From assembly GCF_018614575.1 (NCBI RefSeq), contig NZ_JAGGOJ010000011.1, positions 248,001 to 312,000 on the forward strand: a stretch of DNA of 64,000 nt, given 5' to 3'. Position numbers and translations under genes: made by a program. This DNA comes from Streptomyces sp. ISL-10 (GTDB lineage Bacteria; Actinomycetota; Actinomycetes; Streptomycetales; Streptomycetaceae). Below are positions 30,563 to 38,989 of this stretch, in pieces (position 1 is the stretch's first letter; each line of letters opens with the position of its first letter). Under the pieces are notes generated by a model. The model did no database searches. It was given only the letters and a program-made list of their open reading frames with translations, and was not told the DNA's origin.

Positions 30563-31927
30563 GTGCTGGTGAGTCTGACACGGGTGGGGGCTGCGCGGCA
30601 GGCGCTTGCCAAGGGACTGGTTGTGCAAGGTGCTGACCCGGCTGCCGTGGTGGCGGCCGTGGCACGGAGTGGACTTCCCTCCCTCGGAGGCGAGCCCATC
30701 CGGTTGGAACAGCATCCCCGGCGCCAGGAACTGCTGCGGCTCACCACGCCGATGACGTGGCTGGGTACGAGGGGCGCGCGCCGGGAGGGATTCGACGCGC
30801 TGGGACGTGCGGTCGACATGGTGGCGTCGGCGGCGAGAGGGGCGGGAGGCCTGTTGACGGCGCCGGGCCTGTCGCTGGATGGTTCCGCTGTACCCCTGGA
30901 TGGTGACACGCACTGGCTGGAGGCTGCCGATCCGGTCGAGCAGGAGGTGTTGTGCAACCTCTTACGGCGGCACAGCCCACTGCTGATCGCGATAGCCGGC
31001 CGGGGATCCTTCGTCCCGGGTGGGCGCAGGGACCGCGTCGGCTCGCGTTGGCTTGCCGACTCCCATGAGCACCTTGCCGCCCGCTTCTTGGCCTCGGTGA
31101 CGGAGCGCCACTTGTATCGGGTCCAAGCCGAGTTACGCCGCCGCGACGGCATCAGCCATCTCGACCGGATGGATATCGCTCCGGTGATCGGCAACGGTGC
31201 GGTACTCGTCCGCTGCCTGGACGCGCAAACGTCGCTCGCCGAAGCACGGGCCCACGTACTGCTGTTGAGCGCTTTGGCCCTGCGGGCACGATCCATGGTG
31301 AAGGAAGGCCGTCGCGAAGGCCATGTTTCGCAGCGGCTGTTGGAGGAGAATCGCGCCCGCGTGATCTCCGACGGGCTGCGCGCAGGACTGGCGGAGGACA
31401 AGCGTCCCCGCGAACGGGAACGTGATCGCGACCGAGGGCGGCGCGACCACCAGGCGCGAGAAGCGACCCCGTACGAACGCAGGATTCCCGCCCGCCAGGC
31501 GGTTCGGGCGCTGCTGGATGACCTCATGCCGGAGTTCAGCCGACTGGACGCCACTCCGGAGGAGATTCTTCCCCTGCTGTCTCTGGTCGAGTTGCCGAGC
31601 GGGCAGCCGCTGCGGGCTCAGGACTTGCTGGCCCCAAGTGCCGGAAGCGGTCAAGCGCTGGCGGAAGTCGTGCGGGCGGCACTGACCGACTCCCGGCCGG
31701 GCGGTCCGCTGCTCGATGCAGTGCTGGCCGAGTACCCGGGCAGCGGTCAGCTGATGCTGAACGTGTGGCGTGAGGCGCTGGAGAGCGGGCTGTCGCTGCG
31801 GGCCCGCCGTGATCACGATCGCCCGTCGGCCCGCTCCGGCAGTCGGCCGGACCAGCGGCGCAAGGGCAGGGCTGGTGACCGGCGCGGCCGTCCGGCAGGC
31901 CCGGCGAGGGGAGGGAACCAGCAGTGA
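30563..31927 (+). CDS. Diverged GCS2-like carboxylate-amine ligase (tentative)
   Basis: A 454-residue protein that resembles the glutamate-cysteine ligase type 2 fold in its central part: LLRRHSPLLIAIAGRGSF, then SRWLADSHEHLAARFL and VLVRCLDAQTSLAEARAHVLLLSALAL (compare IEVRIxDAQTxxEDAxALAALVxAL of GCS2). The first ~90 residues do not show the usual E-E-E/D metal-binding start, so it may be catalytically altered. Residues about 280-310 are strongly charged (RPRERERDRDRGRRD) and the tail is basic. In conflict systems such ligases may add amino acids to proteins or small molecules; here this is speculative. GTG 30563 start; the end overlaps the next start by GTGA. Confidence 0.5.
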   Translation: MLVSLTRVGAARQALAKGLVVQGADPAAVVAAVARSGLPSLGGEPIRLEQHPRRQELLRLTTPMTWLGTRGARREGFDALGRAVDMVASAARGAGGLLTAPGLSLDGSAVPLDGDTHWLEAADPVEQEVLCNLLRRHSPLLIAIAGRGSFVPGGRRDRVGSRWLADSHEHLAARFLASVTERHLYRVQAELRRRDGISHLDRMDIAPVIGNGAVLVRCLDAQTSLAEARAHVLLLSALALRARSMVKEGRREGHVSQRLLEENRARVISDGLRAGLAEDKRPRERERDRDRGRRDHQAREATPYERRIPARQAVRALLDDLMPEFSRLDATPEEILPLLSLVELPSGQPLRAQDLLAPSAGSGQALAEVVRAALTDSRPGGPLLDAVLAEYPGSGQLMLNVWREALESGLSLRARRDHDRPSARSGSRPDQRRKGRAGDRRGRPAGPARGGNQQ

Positions 31928-33240
31928 CCGCTGTGCACTCCGAGCACTCCGTGGTGCCGGCTGGTGAGGTGGAGGTCGTGCTCGATCTGCGCGCGTCGAC
32001 GCTGTCCCTCGCCGGTGCCGCACAGTACGCCGAGTTGTGGGATCAGCTGGAGCCCGCCCTGCTGGGGGAGCCGTTACGGACGGGGACTCCGTACCTGTGG
32101 AGTTCGCACGTCGGCGACATCGCGGTGGAGATCGTGCGGCTGGCGCCCGGAGTGACGGTGGCCAACAAGGACACCCGCTTCGACGTCGTGGCCGTCAGGG
32201 AGCGGGCGAAACTCTCCTACCGCTGCGCCACCTGCGCCGATTCCGGTAGGGAAGCGTACGGCCCGTTCCTGTGCCGCGACTGTGCGGGAACCGGACGCGG
32301 GGACCGGGTCTGCGACGAGCACGTCGTCATCCTGGACGGGGCGCTCACCACCAACTGCCCGTTGCATCACCCCGGGTGCCGGCAGTGCGGACAGCCCGCG
32401 TCCTTCCGGTGCGCCGGCGACCGCTGCCGCACCAAGATGGCCTGGTGCGACGCCCACCGCGTTTCCCATCCCGAGGACCCGGACACCGATTACTGCCCGT
32501 CCTGTTACCGACTGCTCTTTCCGGTCTGCGAACACAGTGGTTGCGACGGAGTCGGCACCATGGGCTGCGACATCGTGGATGCCTCCGGCCGCCCCTGCGG
32601 ACGGCAGGCCTGTACCCGCCACGCCCTGCGCTGGCAGGTCTTCGGTCACGAGAAGACCGGCTTGGGGCTGTGTACACAGCACCACGCGACGCTGCGCAGC
32701 ACCGCGCCGGTGGAGCTGATGCGGCAGATCGTGTCCACTGCCGCCCGGCGCTCCGACGACTTCAGGACACCCCGACTGGTGTCGTTCGGCCACAACCTGC
32801 GCAACACCGGGCACCGGCAGCTCGCCGTCGACTACCGCTCCATCTACGAACAGTTGCGCCGGCTCCGCGAGGACTGCGAGCGAAGTGGGGACCGGCGCGT
32901 CGCGGGTGCCCTACGCCGTGCGGACGCGGGATGGCAGCGCGAAATGGCTGCCCTGGTGGGAACGGCGGAGGAGGGCGAACGGCTACTGGCCCGGCTGCGG
33001 CTGCTGGTCGAGCAGCAGGACTGGCGCCGGGGCCCGGAGGTCGCGGCAGCGCTGCGACTGGTGGAGTTCAAGGCTCCGCGAGTACGCAACGGGGTCACGG
33101 AACGACGGGGCATCCTCTTCGTCGACCTCCCGGCAGAGCTTCGCGGTCTCTTCATCGGCGCCAAGGGCGTGAACGTGGCGAAGTACCGGACAGAGCTGGG
33201 TGTGGACGTGAAGTTCGAGGGCGATCGGAGCCGACGATGA
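31924..33240 (+). CDS. Multi-zinc-finger protein with C-terminal KH-like motif
   Basis: A 438-residue protein. Residues 1-95 form a beta-rich domain (EVEVVLDLRASTLSL). Residues about 100-125 are DnaJ-like (CATCADSG, CRDCAGTGRGD), and more CxxC/CxxH pairs follow to residue ~250 (CRQCGQP, CAGDRCRTKMAWCDAH, CPSCYRLLFPVCEH, CTQHH), altogether about five zinc sites. A helical stretch leads to residues 396-434, RGILFVDLPAELRG then LFIGAKGVNVAKYRTELG and VDVKFEG, which has the strand-helix-GxxG-helix-strand order of a KH RNA-binding domain. Together they suggest nucleic-acid binding. GTG 31924 overlaps the previous stop and the end overlaps the next ATG by 4 bases. Confidence 0.65.
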   Translation: MTAVHSEHSVVPAGEVEVVLDLRASTLSLAGAAQYAELWDQLEPALLGEPLRTGTPYLWSSHVGDIAVEIVRLAPGVTVANKDTRFDVVAVRERAKLSYRCATCADSGREAYGPFLCRDCAGTGRGDRVCDEHVVILDGALTTNCPLHHPGCRQCGQPASFRCAGDRCRTKMAWCDAHRVSHPEDPDTDYCPSCYRLLFPVCEHSGCDGVGTMGCDIVDASGRPCGRQACTRHALRWQVFGHEKTGLGLCTQHHATLRSTAPVELMRQIVSTAARRSDDFRTPRLVSFGHNLRNTGHRQLAVDYRSIYEQLRRLREDCERSGDRRVAGALRRADAGWQREMAALVGTAEEGERLLARLRLLVEQQDWRRGPEVAAALRLVEFKAPRVRNGVTERRGILFVDLPAELRGLFIGAKGVNVAKYRTELGVDVKFEGDRSRR

Positions 33241-35255
33241 CAGGACGTCCGGTGGATCCGGCCGACACCAAGGCGGTGGTCGTGCCGGCCGGAGGCGTCC
33301 TGGCCGGGGCACGCGTCGGCGTGTCCGCCGCCGACTGGCGGCCCGCCGGCATGTCCCAGGACGACCGTTTCCGGGTGCTGACCGTCGACACGGGGTACGA
33401 CAGCACCGCCGTCGCTGTCGAAGTGGTGCCCTTGGACGACGTGCCGTCCGGTGTACTGGCCATCCCTGACGACCTCGCCCAGACGACGGATTTCGCCGGG
33501 GCCGAGGAGACCGCCACGTGGCGGCTCGACGCGGCGCCCGTGGTGGAGGCCCGTTTTGTCCGGCTGGAGTCGTCCACCGAGCGTTCTCTCGACGACACCG
33601 CCCGCGATCTGGGCGAGGCGGGCCTGGTCGGGAGGGTCCTGTGGATCCCTCGGGACCCACAGGAGTTGTGGCTGGATGTCGACTCCGTTCCCTTCCGGGT
33701 TCAGCAGTACGACGCGGAGGGCCGTGACGCCGTCATCCTCAGGATCGGCGCGCGTACCGCCGTGGATCTCTTCGTGCCGGGGGCCCGGAGCGGTGTCGAC
33801 ATCGTCATCCTGGCCGACTGCAGCGGTTCGATGGGGTGCGATGACATCGCCGCGGTGGGGGAATACGCCGCCGCCCGCATGCCCGCCGTCCGCGACTGGC
33901 GCAGCTTCGTAGGATCTCGGAGCCGCACAGCCCAGGCGGGCGTGAGCCGGATGCGTACGCTCCAGGACGCGCTGCAGCACCTCCTCGACGTACGGCTCCA
34001 GGTGAGCGGCCGGGTCTCGCGCATCGCGCTGGTGGAATTCACTCACGGCACCCGGCAGGTCTTCCCCCGCCAGGGCGGTATGTCCGAGGTCGACGCAGGC
34101 ACGCCGGAGGAGGCGGAGGCGTTTCGGCACGCCATCGCGCTCCTGCAGGCCCAGAACGCCGGCACCGACATCGGCAATGCCCTGCACGAGGCGGCCAACC
34201 TCCTCTACCGGCACCACAAGCCCGGCAACGACAAGCTCATCGTGCTCGTGAGCGACGGCGCCCACTGGGCGCCAAAGGGTGAGCAGGGATCCGGTGAAGT
34301 GGTGTACGCGCACCAGGAGCCGGTCAGTCTCATGGAGCACCTGCACGCCGCCACAGGCATCCGGGTGCACGCCATCGGCATCAGCACCCCCGACATGTAC
34401 GAGCGGTGGATGGCGCGGACCGGACGGCAGGACCATGAATCGCTGCGGCCGGACCACGCGCTGCTGGCCGAACTGGTCCGGGTCGGCGGCGGCGACCCGG
34501 CCGCCATCGGCGGCTACGAGGTGCTGGACGAGTACTTCTCCGGGCTGGGAGCGGGCATGTCGCGCCGCGTCCGGGTGACCCGCGCCGAGTCCGTGGCTTC
34601 GGGCCTGCCCAACGCGACGACGCAGGTGCTGCGGGACTGGGCGGCACGGCTCGCGGCCGGACGTACGGTGGCGGAGTCGCGGGACCTGGCCCGGCGCCGG
34701 GAGAACGTCCGCGAACGGCTGTCAGCCGCCGTTGGCCGGTGCGCCGAGGCCGCTCAGGCTGCGCTGCGTACGCCGTTGCTGGATCAGCGACAGTTCCTGG
34801 ACGCTGTGACCCGCGGCATTGAGGGTAGACGCGGGTTGTCCGACTCCAAGGCGTTCGTCAGGATGGTCGGGCGGGCACTCCTGCCCCGGTCCGGCAAGGC
34901 GCCCCTGCCGGAGCGGGTCGCAGCGGGGCACCAGCAGGTCAGGGACTTCCTGTCCGGGCTCGGGCAGGAGCACAACCAGCTCATGGCCGCAGGCACCGGC
35001 GTCGATGACGGCGGGTGGATCGTGGAGCGCTGCGACCGGCTGGCCGAGCTTCTGGAAGCCTTGGCCGTACAGCTTGAGGGCCTGCCACCTGCCGTCGCCC
35101 AGCCCGCCGAGCCGCCCGAGGAAGCCCATCCCCCGGTTGATCAGTCGGCCGCCCATGAGGTTCCGTACAGGGTTGAGTCCGCGGTCGGCACGGCGGGCGT
35201 GGCCCCCGCCGGCTCCCAGTCCACCCTCCAGCTCGGGCTCAAGCGCTTCAGGTGA
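33237..35255 (+). CDS. von Willebrand factor A domain protein of the island
   Basis: A 672-residue protein. The N-terminal ~185 residues are beta-rich (AVVVPAGGVLAGARVGVS, ATWRLDAAPVVEARFVRLES) and unassigned. Residues about 188-420 are a vWA domain with an intact MIDAS: DCSGSM (194-199), the Thr in NAGTDIGNAL and the Asp in LIVLVSDGAH. The C-terminal 250 residues are helical (LARRRENVRERLSAAVGRC, GRRGLSDSKAFVRMVGRAL). vWA proteins of bacterial systems act as metal-dependent adaptors, often with kinases (TerY-P type) or MoxR ATPases. The gene overlaps its neighbours by 4 bases on both sides. Confidence 0.85.
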   Translation: MTGRPVDPADTKAVVVPAGGVLAGARVGVSAADWRPAGMSQDDRFRVLTVDTGYDSTAVAVEVVPLDDVPSGVLAIPDDLAQTTDFAGAEETATWRLDAAPVVEARFVRLESSTERSLDDTARDLGEAGLVGRVLWIPRDPQELWLDVDSVPFRVQQYDAEGRDAVILRIGARTAVDLFVPGARSGVDIVILADCSGSMGCDDIAAVGEYAAARMPAVRDWRSFVGSRSRTAQAGVSRMRTLQDALQHLLDVRLQVSGRVSRIALVEFTHGTRQVFPRQGGMSEVDAGTPEEAEAFRHAIALLQAQNAGTDIGNALHEAANLLYRHHKPGNDKLIVLVSDGAHWAPKGEQGSGEVVYAHQEPVSLMEHLHAATGIRVHAIGISTPDMYERWMARTGRQDHESLRPDHALLAELVRVGGGDPAAIGGYEVLDEYFSGLGAGMSRRVRVTRAESVASGLPNATTQVLRDWAARLAAGRTVAESRDLARRRENVRERLSAAVGRCAEAAQAALRTPLLDQRQFLDAVTRGIEGRRGLSDSKAFVRMVGRALLPRSGKAPLPERVAAGHQQVRDFLSGLGQEHNQLMAAGTGVDDGGWIVERCDRLAELLEALAVQLEGLPPAVAQPAEPPEEAHPPVDQSAAHEVPYRVESAVGTAGVAPAGSQSTLQLGLKRFR

Positions 35256-37075
35256 CGGTGTCTGTGTACTCCTCCTCATGGAAGTCCGGCATGTGCCTCG
35301 GCAGCCGGGAGAACCCCGACCAGTACATCCTGGACGAGTACATCGCCCGTGGAGGGGAGGGCGAATCCTGGCGGGCCCGGCGCATCGATCGGTCCGGCGA
35401 CGCGTCCTACTGGATGGTCAAGATCCTCAAACAGCAGAGCGACCCGGCCGAGCTGCGGAAGTGGCAGACGCGCTGGGACGACTGCGCAGCCACGGCCAAC
35501 AGCCTGGCGATCGAGGGTCTCGTCGCGCCGATCGCCATCGTCGGCCCGTCGCCCCATTGGCCCGGTACCGAATCCGGCACGCTCTCCTCGTACCTGGTGA
35601 CGCGCTGGTGTGATGGCTGGAACCTGCGGCAGTGGGCCAGAAGCAATCCCGATCCCCTGGAAACAGCCGACGTCCTGGTACGCCTGTGCGCACTGGCGGA
35701 CCGCCTGCACGACCGTGGCTGGATCCACGGAGACATCTCATCAGGCAACGTCATGATCACCCGTGACCACCGGGTTCAACTCATCGACCTCACCTTTCTG
35801 CATCGCGCGGGGGTACCGCGCACCGCACCTGTCCACACCGACGGCTACGTGGCTTTGGAGAAGGTGCCGAACCTGCACCTGACCACGATCGAAGCCGAGC
35901 GCTACGCGGTAGGGGTTCTGGTCAGGGAAGCGCTGCTCGGCGTGCAGCCCGAGGTGGTGCCGGGCGGGGGTCGCAGCCGGTTCGAGGACGAGTTGGAGCA
36001 CGCCGGATACTCGGCGGAAGCTGCCGCGCACGCCGCCCAACCGCTCGCAGACGATCCGGCGCAGCGTCCCCGGAAACTGCTGCCGTGGGCCGAGCGGCTG
36101 CGCGCCTTACTGCAGGATGGCGGACGCCCGGCCCGGCACCGGTGCGTGGACGTCCTGATCGGCGGCGCGCATGGACTCGTGGTCGCTGCGGGCGGCACGG
36201 GCGGCGTGGAGTTCCTCCGGGTTCCGGGCCCCGCTCCCGTCGCCGACACGCTTCCCCCGGACGAGGGCGCACCGCGTGGAGTGCACGAGGTAGCGATCCA
36301 GTACACCGGCACCGGACGCCCGGTGGTCTTTGCTCTCGACCTTTCCGGCGATCTCCACGTCGGTGACGCCTCCGGCTGGCGCACTGGGCTTGTGGGGGCT
36401 TGCGGGCTTGCCGTCTGCCGCACTGTGGAAGGGGACCTCATCGGCTGGACCGCGCACGACGGTGCCCTGTACGCGGTGCGGTGCCCGGCGGACGGTGGCG
36501 AGCCCGTGCGGCGACGGATCGAGCAGACGGTGGCCGGACGCGTCCTGGCGGCGGCCCGGGGCACGAATGGCAACACCGCCGTACTCGTCGACGACGGGAG
36601 CACCTTGTCATGCCTGTGGTTCGGGCAGGGCCCGCTCTCTCCACCGCGCGATCGAGAGGTCGTGCTTGGCCGCCGGCCCGATCAGGCGGCCCTCGCGGTG
36701 AACCGCTGGGGCAATCTCGAGGCCGTGCTGAACTTCTCCTCCGGCCCTGCGGAATTCGTGGAGCACGACGGCATGGGCTGGGACACTCCGGTCCCTCTGA
36801 CCACCACACAGCCGGTGTCCCACGTCGCGGCCGTCGGGCACCGAGGCGGCCCCACAGTGGCGCTGGCCGGACCGGAGGGCGTGCTGGTCATGACGGGGGA
36901 CACCGAGGACAGCACATGGAGCCCCATCAAGGAGTCCTCTGGCGCAACCCGGGTCACTGTCGCTGAGGGGGCTGGATGGAGGCTGTGTCTGGCGGCTGTC
37001 GTCGAGGGCACCGCGCGCCTGTGGTTCGAGAAGGTGACGGGCAACGGCTGGGACGACCGCGTCGTTCTGATCTGA
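35252..37075 (+). CDS. Ser/Thr protein kinase-like protein with propeller-like C-terminus
   Basis: A 607-residue protein. Residues 25-285 form a kinase fold: glycine loop IARGGEGESWRARR, Lys57 in WMVKILK, catalytic loop WIHGDISSGNVMI (HGD instead of HRD, about 157-169), metal Asp in QLIDLTF (DLT instead of DFG), and YVALEKVPN in place of APE. This variant set is common in bacterial conflict-system kinases and keeps the catalytic Asp/Asn/Asp. Residues 300-607 are repeated strands (LIGWTAHDGALYAVRC, PTVALAGPEGVLVMTG) suggesting a propeller sensor. GTG 35252 overlaps the vWA stop (GTGA). It is probably the partner phosphorylating targets read by the FHA protein. Confidence 0.82.
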   Translation: MTVSVYSSSWKSGMCLGSRENPDQYILDEYIARGGEGESWRARRIDRSGDASYWMVKILKQQSDPAELRKWQTRWDDCAATANSLAIEGLVAPIAIVGPSPHWPGTESGTLSSYLVTRWCDGWNLRQWARSNPDPLETADVLVRLCALADRLHDRGWIHGDISSGNVMITRDHRVQLIDLTFLHRAGVPRTAPVHTDGYVALEKVPNLHLTTIEAERYAVGVLVREALLGVQPEVVPGGGRSRFEDELEHAGYSAEAAAHAAQPLADDPAQRPRKLLPWAERLRALLQDGGRPARHRCVDVLIGGAHGLVVAAGGTGGVEFLRVPGPAPVADTLPPDEGAPRGVHEVAIQYTGTGRPVVFALDLSGDLHVGDASGWRTGLVGACGLAVCRTVEGDLIGWTAHDGALYAVRCPADGGEPVRRRIEQTVAGRVLAAARGTNGNTAVLVDDGSTLSCLWFGQGPLSPPRDREVVLGRRPDQAALAVNRWGNLEAVLNFSSGPAEFVEHDGMGWDTPVPLTTTQPVSHVAAVGHRGGPTVALAGPEGVLVMTGDTEDSTWSPIKESSGATRVTVAEGAGWRLCLAAVVEGTARLWFEKVTGNGWDDRVVLI

Positions 37076-37141
37076 GGCCTCGCGCGTGCGGGGTGTCTCA
37101 GGAGGTTCCGTCCGATTCCACTGGTCCTGGGGGTTCTGAAG

Positions 37142-38839
37142 TTGCCGGAGAGTTTGGTCGGGATCGCTGCTTCGGGAGCAACAGCGGTGGTGACGGCGGT
37201 GGGAACCGATGCCTGGGTCGGAACCAGGACGAGAGCAGCCCGGCTCCTGGGACGAGGCGGTCAACGGGAAGAGGCGGTACTGCGGCGCCTCGACCAGACT
37301 GCCGCTGAGCTCGAACACGCATCTGCAGAAGACGCGCGGACCGGGCTGGAACAGGTGCGCGGGACACAGACCCAGTCCTGGCAGACGCGTTTCACGGATC
37401 TGCTCCAGGACCTGCCGGAACCGGAAAGGGCCGAGGTCATCGCGGAGCTGCGGTCTCTGGTCGAGCATGCCCAGCGATGCAGCCCTGGCTCCGGTGCCTT
37501 GGCCGCCACAGACGGATCGATGGCCGCCGGTGTCGTTGCACGGACGTATGCACATGAGCCCTTCGCCGCTGGGGGCGGCGTCCCAGAACTGACCGCCCCC
37601 GACTCGTCGAAGGCCGAAGTCGACATGCTCCGCAAAGAGATCGCGGGGCGGCTGCGGGCAGGGGACACCGATCAGGTACTCAAAGGATGCGAACAGCTCG
37701 CAGCGTTGGGCCCGTCGTACCGCGAAGAAGCCGCGTCGACAGCGGAAAGGGCCTTTGGCAATCGCTACGCGACAGGAAGCCAGCACTTCCTCGCAGCCGA
37801 GTTACTGGAAAGCCTCGGCAGCCGATTCCATGATGCGGCAGCGCAGCATCTCTGGGAGATCATCGAAAGTGCAGGCGCGGAGCATGGCGAGCGCGAACGT
37901 GCAGCCAAGTCCTTGCTGGTCATTGGCCGTCGCTACTACGCAGAGGCCGAACGCAGGGCACCCGGACTCACGGCCGGGCGCGACAACGAAAAGTGTTACG
38001 GCGAACTGCTCGCGGCCCTCCGGGAGCGCAGGGAACCACAAGCGCCGCTCTGGAACTACGGCGATGTCGTGAATGACGTCCTGGAAGGCATAAGAAATTG
38101 CCGCCGGCTCGACGACTGTCCGGAAGAGGCTACGGGCTTCTTCAACAAGGAAGCACGTGAGCGACGTAAACAAGCACAAACTCTTCAAGCCCATCTCAGC
38201 GGCGCATGGCGGTACGGGGTCCCCTTCGGTTCCGTCATCGCCCTCGCTGTGTTGGGACCCCAATACCGAAAGATGGCCGAGACCCGCCTCACATCGCGGC
38301 TCACCGATGCATGGGCGGACGACGCTGATGGTGACCGCTGCGCAGGGGTAGGGATCGCGTTCAGCGCACTTGGACCGCAGTACAGCAAGAAGGCTGTCCA
38401 AGCCCTGCTCGCAGCTCTCGTCGATGCCAGAACGAAACCACAGCTCTGTCGCCTGGCTGCACACGTACTGGTTGAACATGGGGCGGAATACCGTGAAGAA
38501 GCCGTATTGGCTGTGCGAAGGCTTCTCGCCGACCCAACCGTGGAAGTAGAAGATCGCATCAAGGCTTCGGTCTCCCTTGCTGGTCTGGAAGCGGAACGCA
38601 CGGAGGAAGCGGCGATGGCGCTGCGTGCCATCGCCGCAACAAAGGACGTCTGGATCGAGGAACGGGTGGAGGCCGCCCGAGTCCTGGAAGGGTTCGGCGG
38701 ACGGTATCGCGAGGAAGCGGGCAGAGCACTGCAGGCAATGATCAGCGACGACAAGGACCTGCGGCTGGCCGAACGTGCTGAGACCGTGGAAGCCCTGGTC
38801 CAGCTGGGATTTGCGGGACAGGCTCCTGACCGCGGTTGA
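37142..38839 (+). CDS. Alpha-helical repeat (HEAT-like) protein with N-terminal hydrophobic segment
   Basis: A 565-residue protein, 66 bases after the kinase gene; the likely start is TTG 37142. Residues 1-25 (LVGIAASGATAVVTAVGTDAW) are moderately hydrophobic, as in effector-associated proteins that begin with a short GxxAxxA helix. From residue 160 on there are repeats of the form LxxLGxxYREEAxxxxxRxL (LAALGPSYREEAAST, LAVLGPQYRKMAETRL, FSALGPQYSKKAVQAL, VEHGAEYREEAVLAV, LEGFGGRYREEAGRAL), about 40 residues each, an armadillo/HEAT-type solenoid. I know this repeat from STAND- and protease-linked actinobacterial proteins but cannot name a function. Codon bias is weaker than in the genes outside the island. 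Confidence 0.68.
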   Translation: MPESLVGIAASGATAVVTAVGTDAWVGTRTRAARLLGRGGQREEAVLRRLDQTAAELEHASAEDARTGLEQVRGTQTQSWQTRFTDLLQDLPEPERAEVIAELRSLVEHAQRCSPGSGALAATDGSMAAGVVARTYAHEPFAAGGGVPELTAPDSSKAEVDMLRKEIAGRLRAGDTDQVLKGCEQLAALGPSYREEAASTAERAFGNRYATGSQHFLAAELLESLGSRFHDAAAQHLWEIIESAGAEHGERERAAKSLLVIGRRYYAEAERRAPGLTAGRDNEKCYGELLAALRERREPQAPLWNYGDVVNDVLEGIRNCRRLDDCPEEATGFFNKEARERRKQAQTLQAHLSGAWRYGVPFGSVIALAVLGPQYRKMAETRLTSRLTDAWADDADGDRCAGVGIAFSALGPQYSKKAVQALLAALVDARTKPQLCRLAAHVLVEHGAEYREEAVLAVRRLLADPTVEVEDRIKASVSLAGLEAERTEEAAMALRAIAATKDVWIEERVEAARVLEGFGGRYREEAGRALQAMISDDKDLRLAERAETVEALVQLGFAGQAPDRG

Positions 38840-38989
38840 GATCCCGCAGGAGACGTGCGGTGGGCCAGTGGGTACCTGCCGCTGCTCCATCGGCACGTGG
38901 CCCACGGAACCTTCGTAAGCCCGCACGCCGATCGGCGCAGCGTCGTTACGCTGCGATGACCGTGCAGGCGCTGGGGATTCGGAGGGGCG

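Noticed and set aside
32271..33236. Possible 320-residue N-terminal extension of the vWA protein
   Set aside because: That frame lies inside the zinc-finger gene and is Arg-rich; the ATG at 33237 with a 4-base overlap is a much better start.
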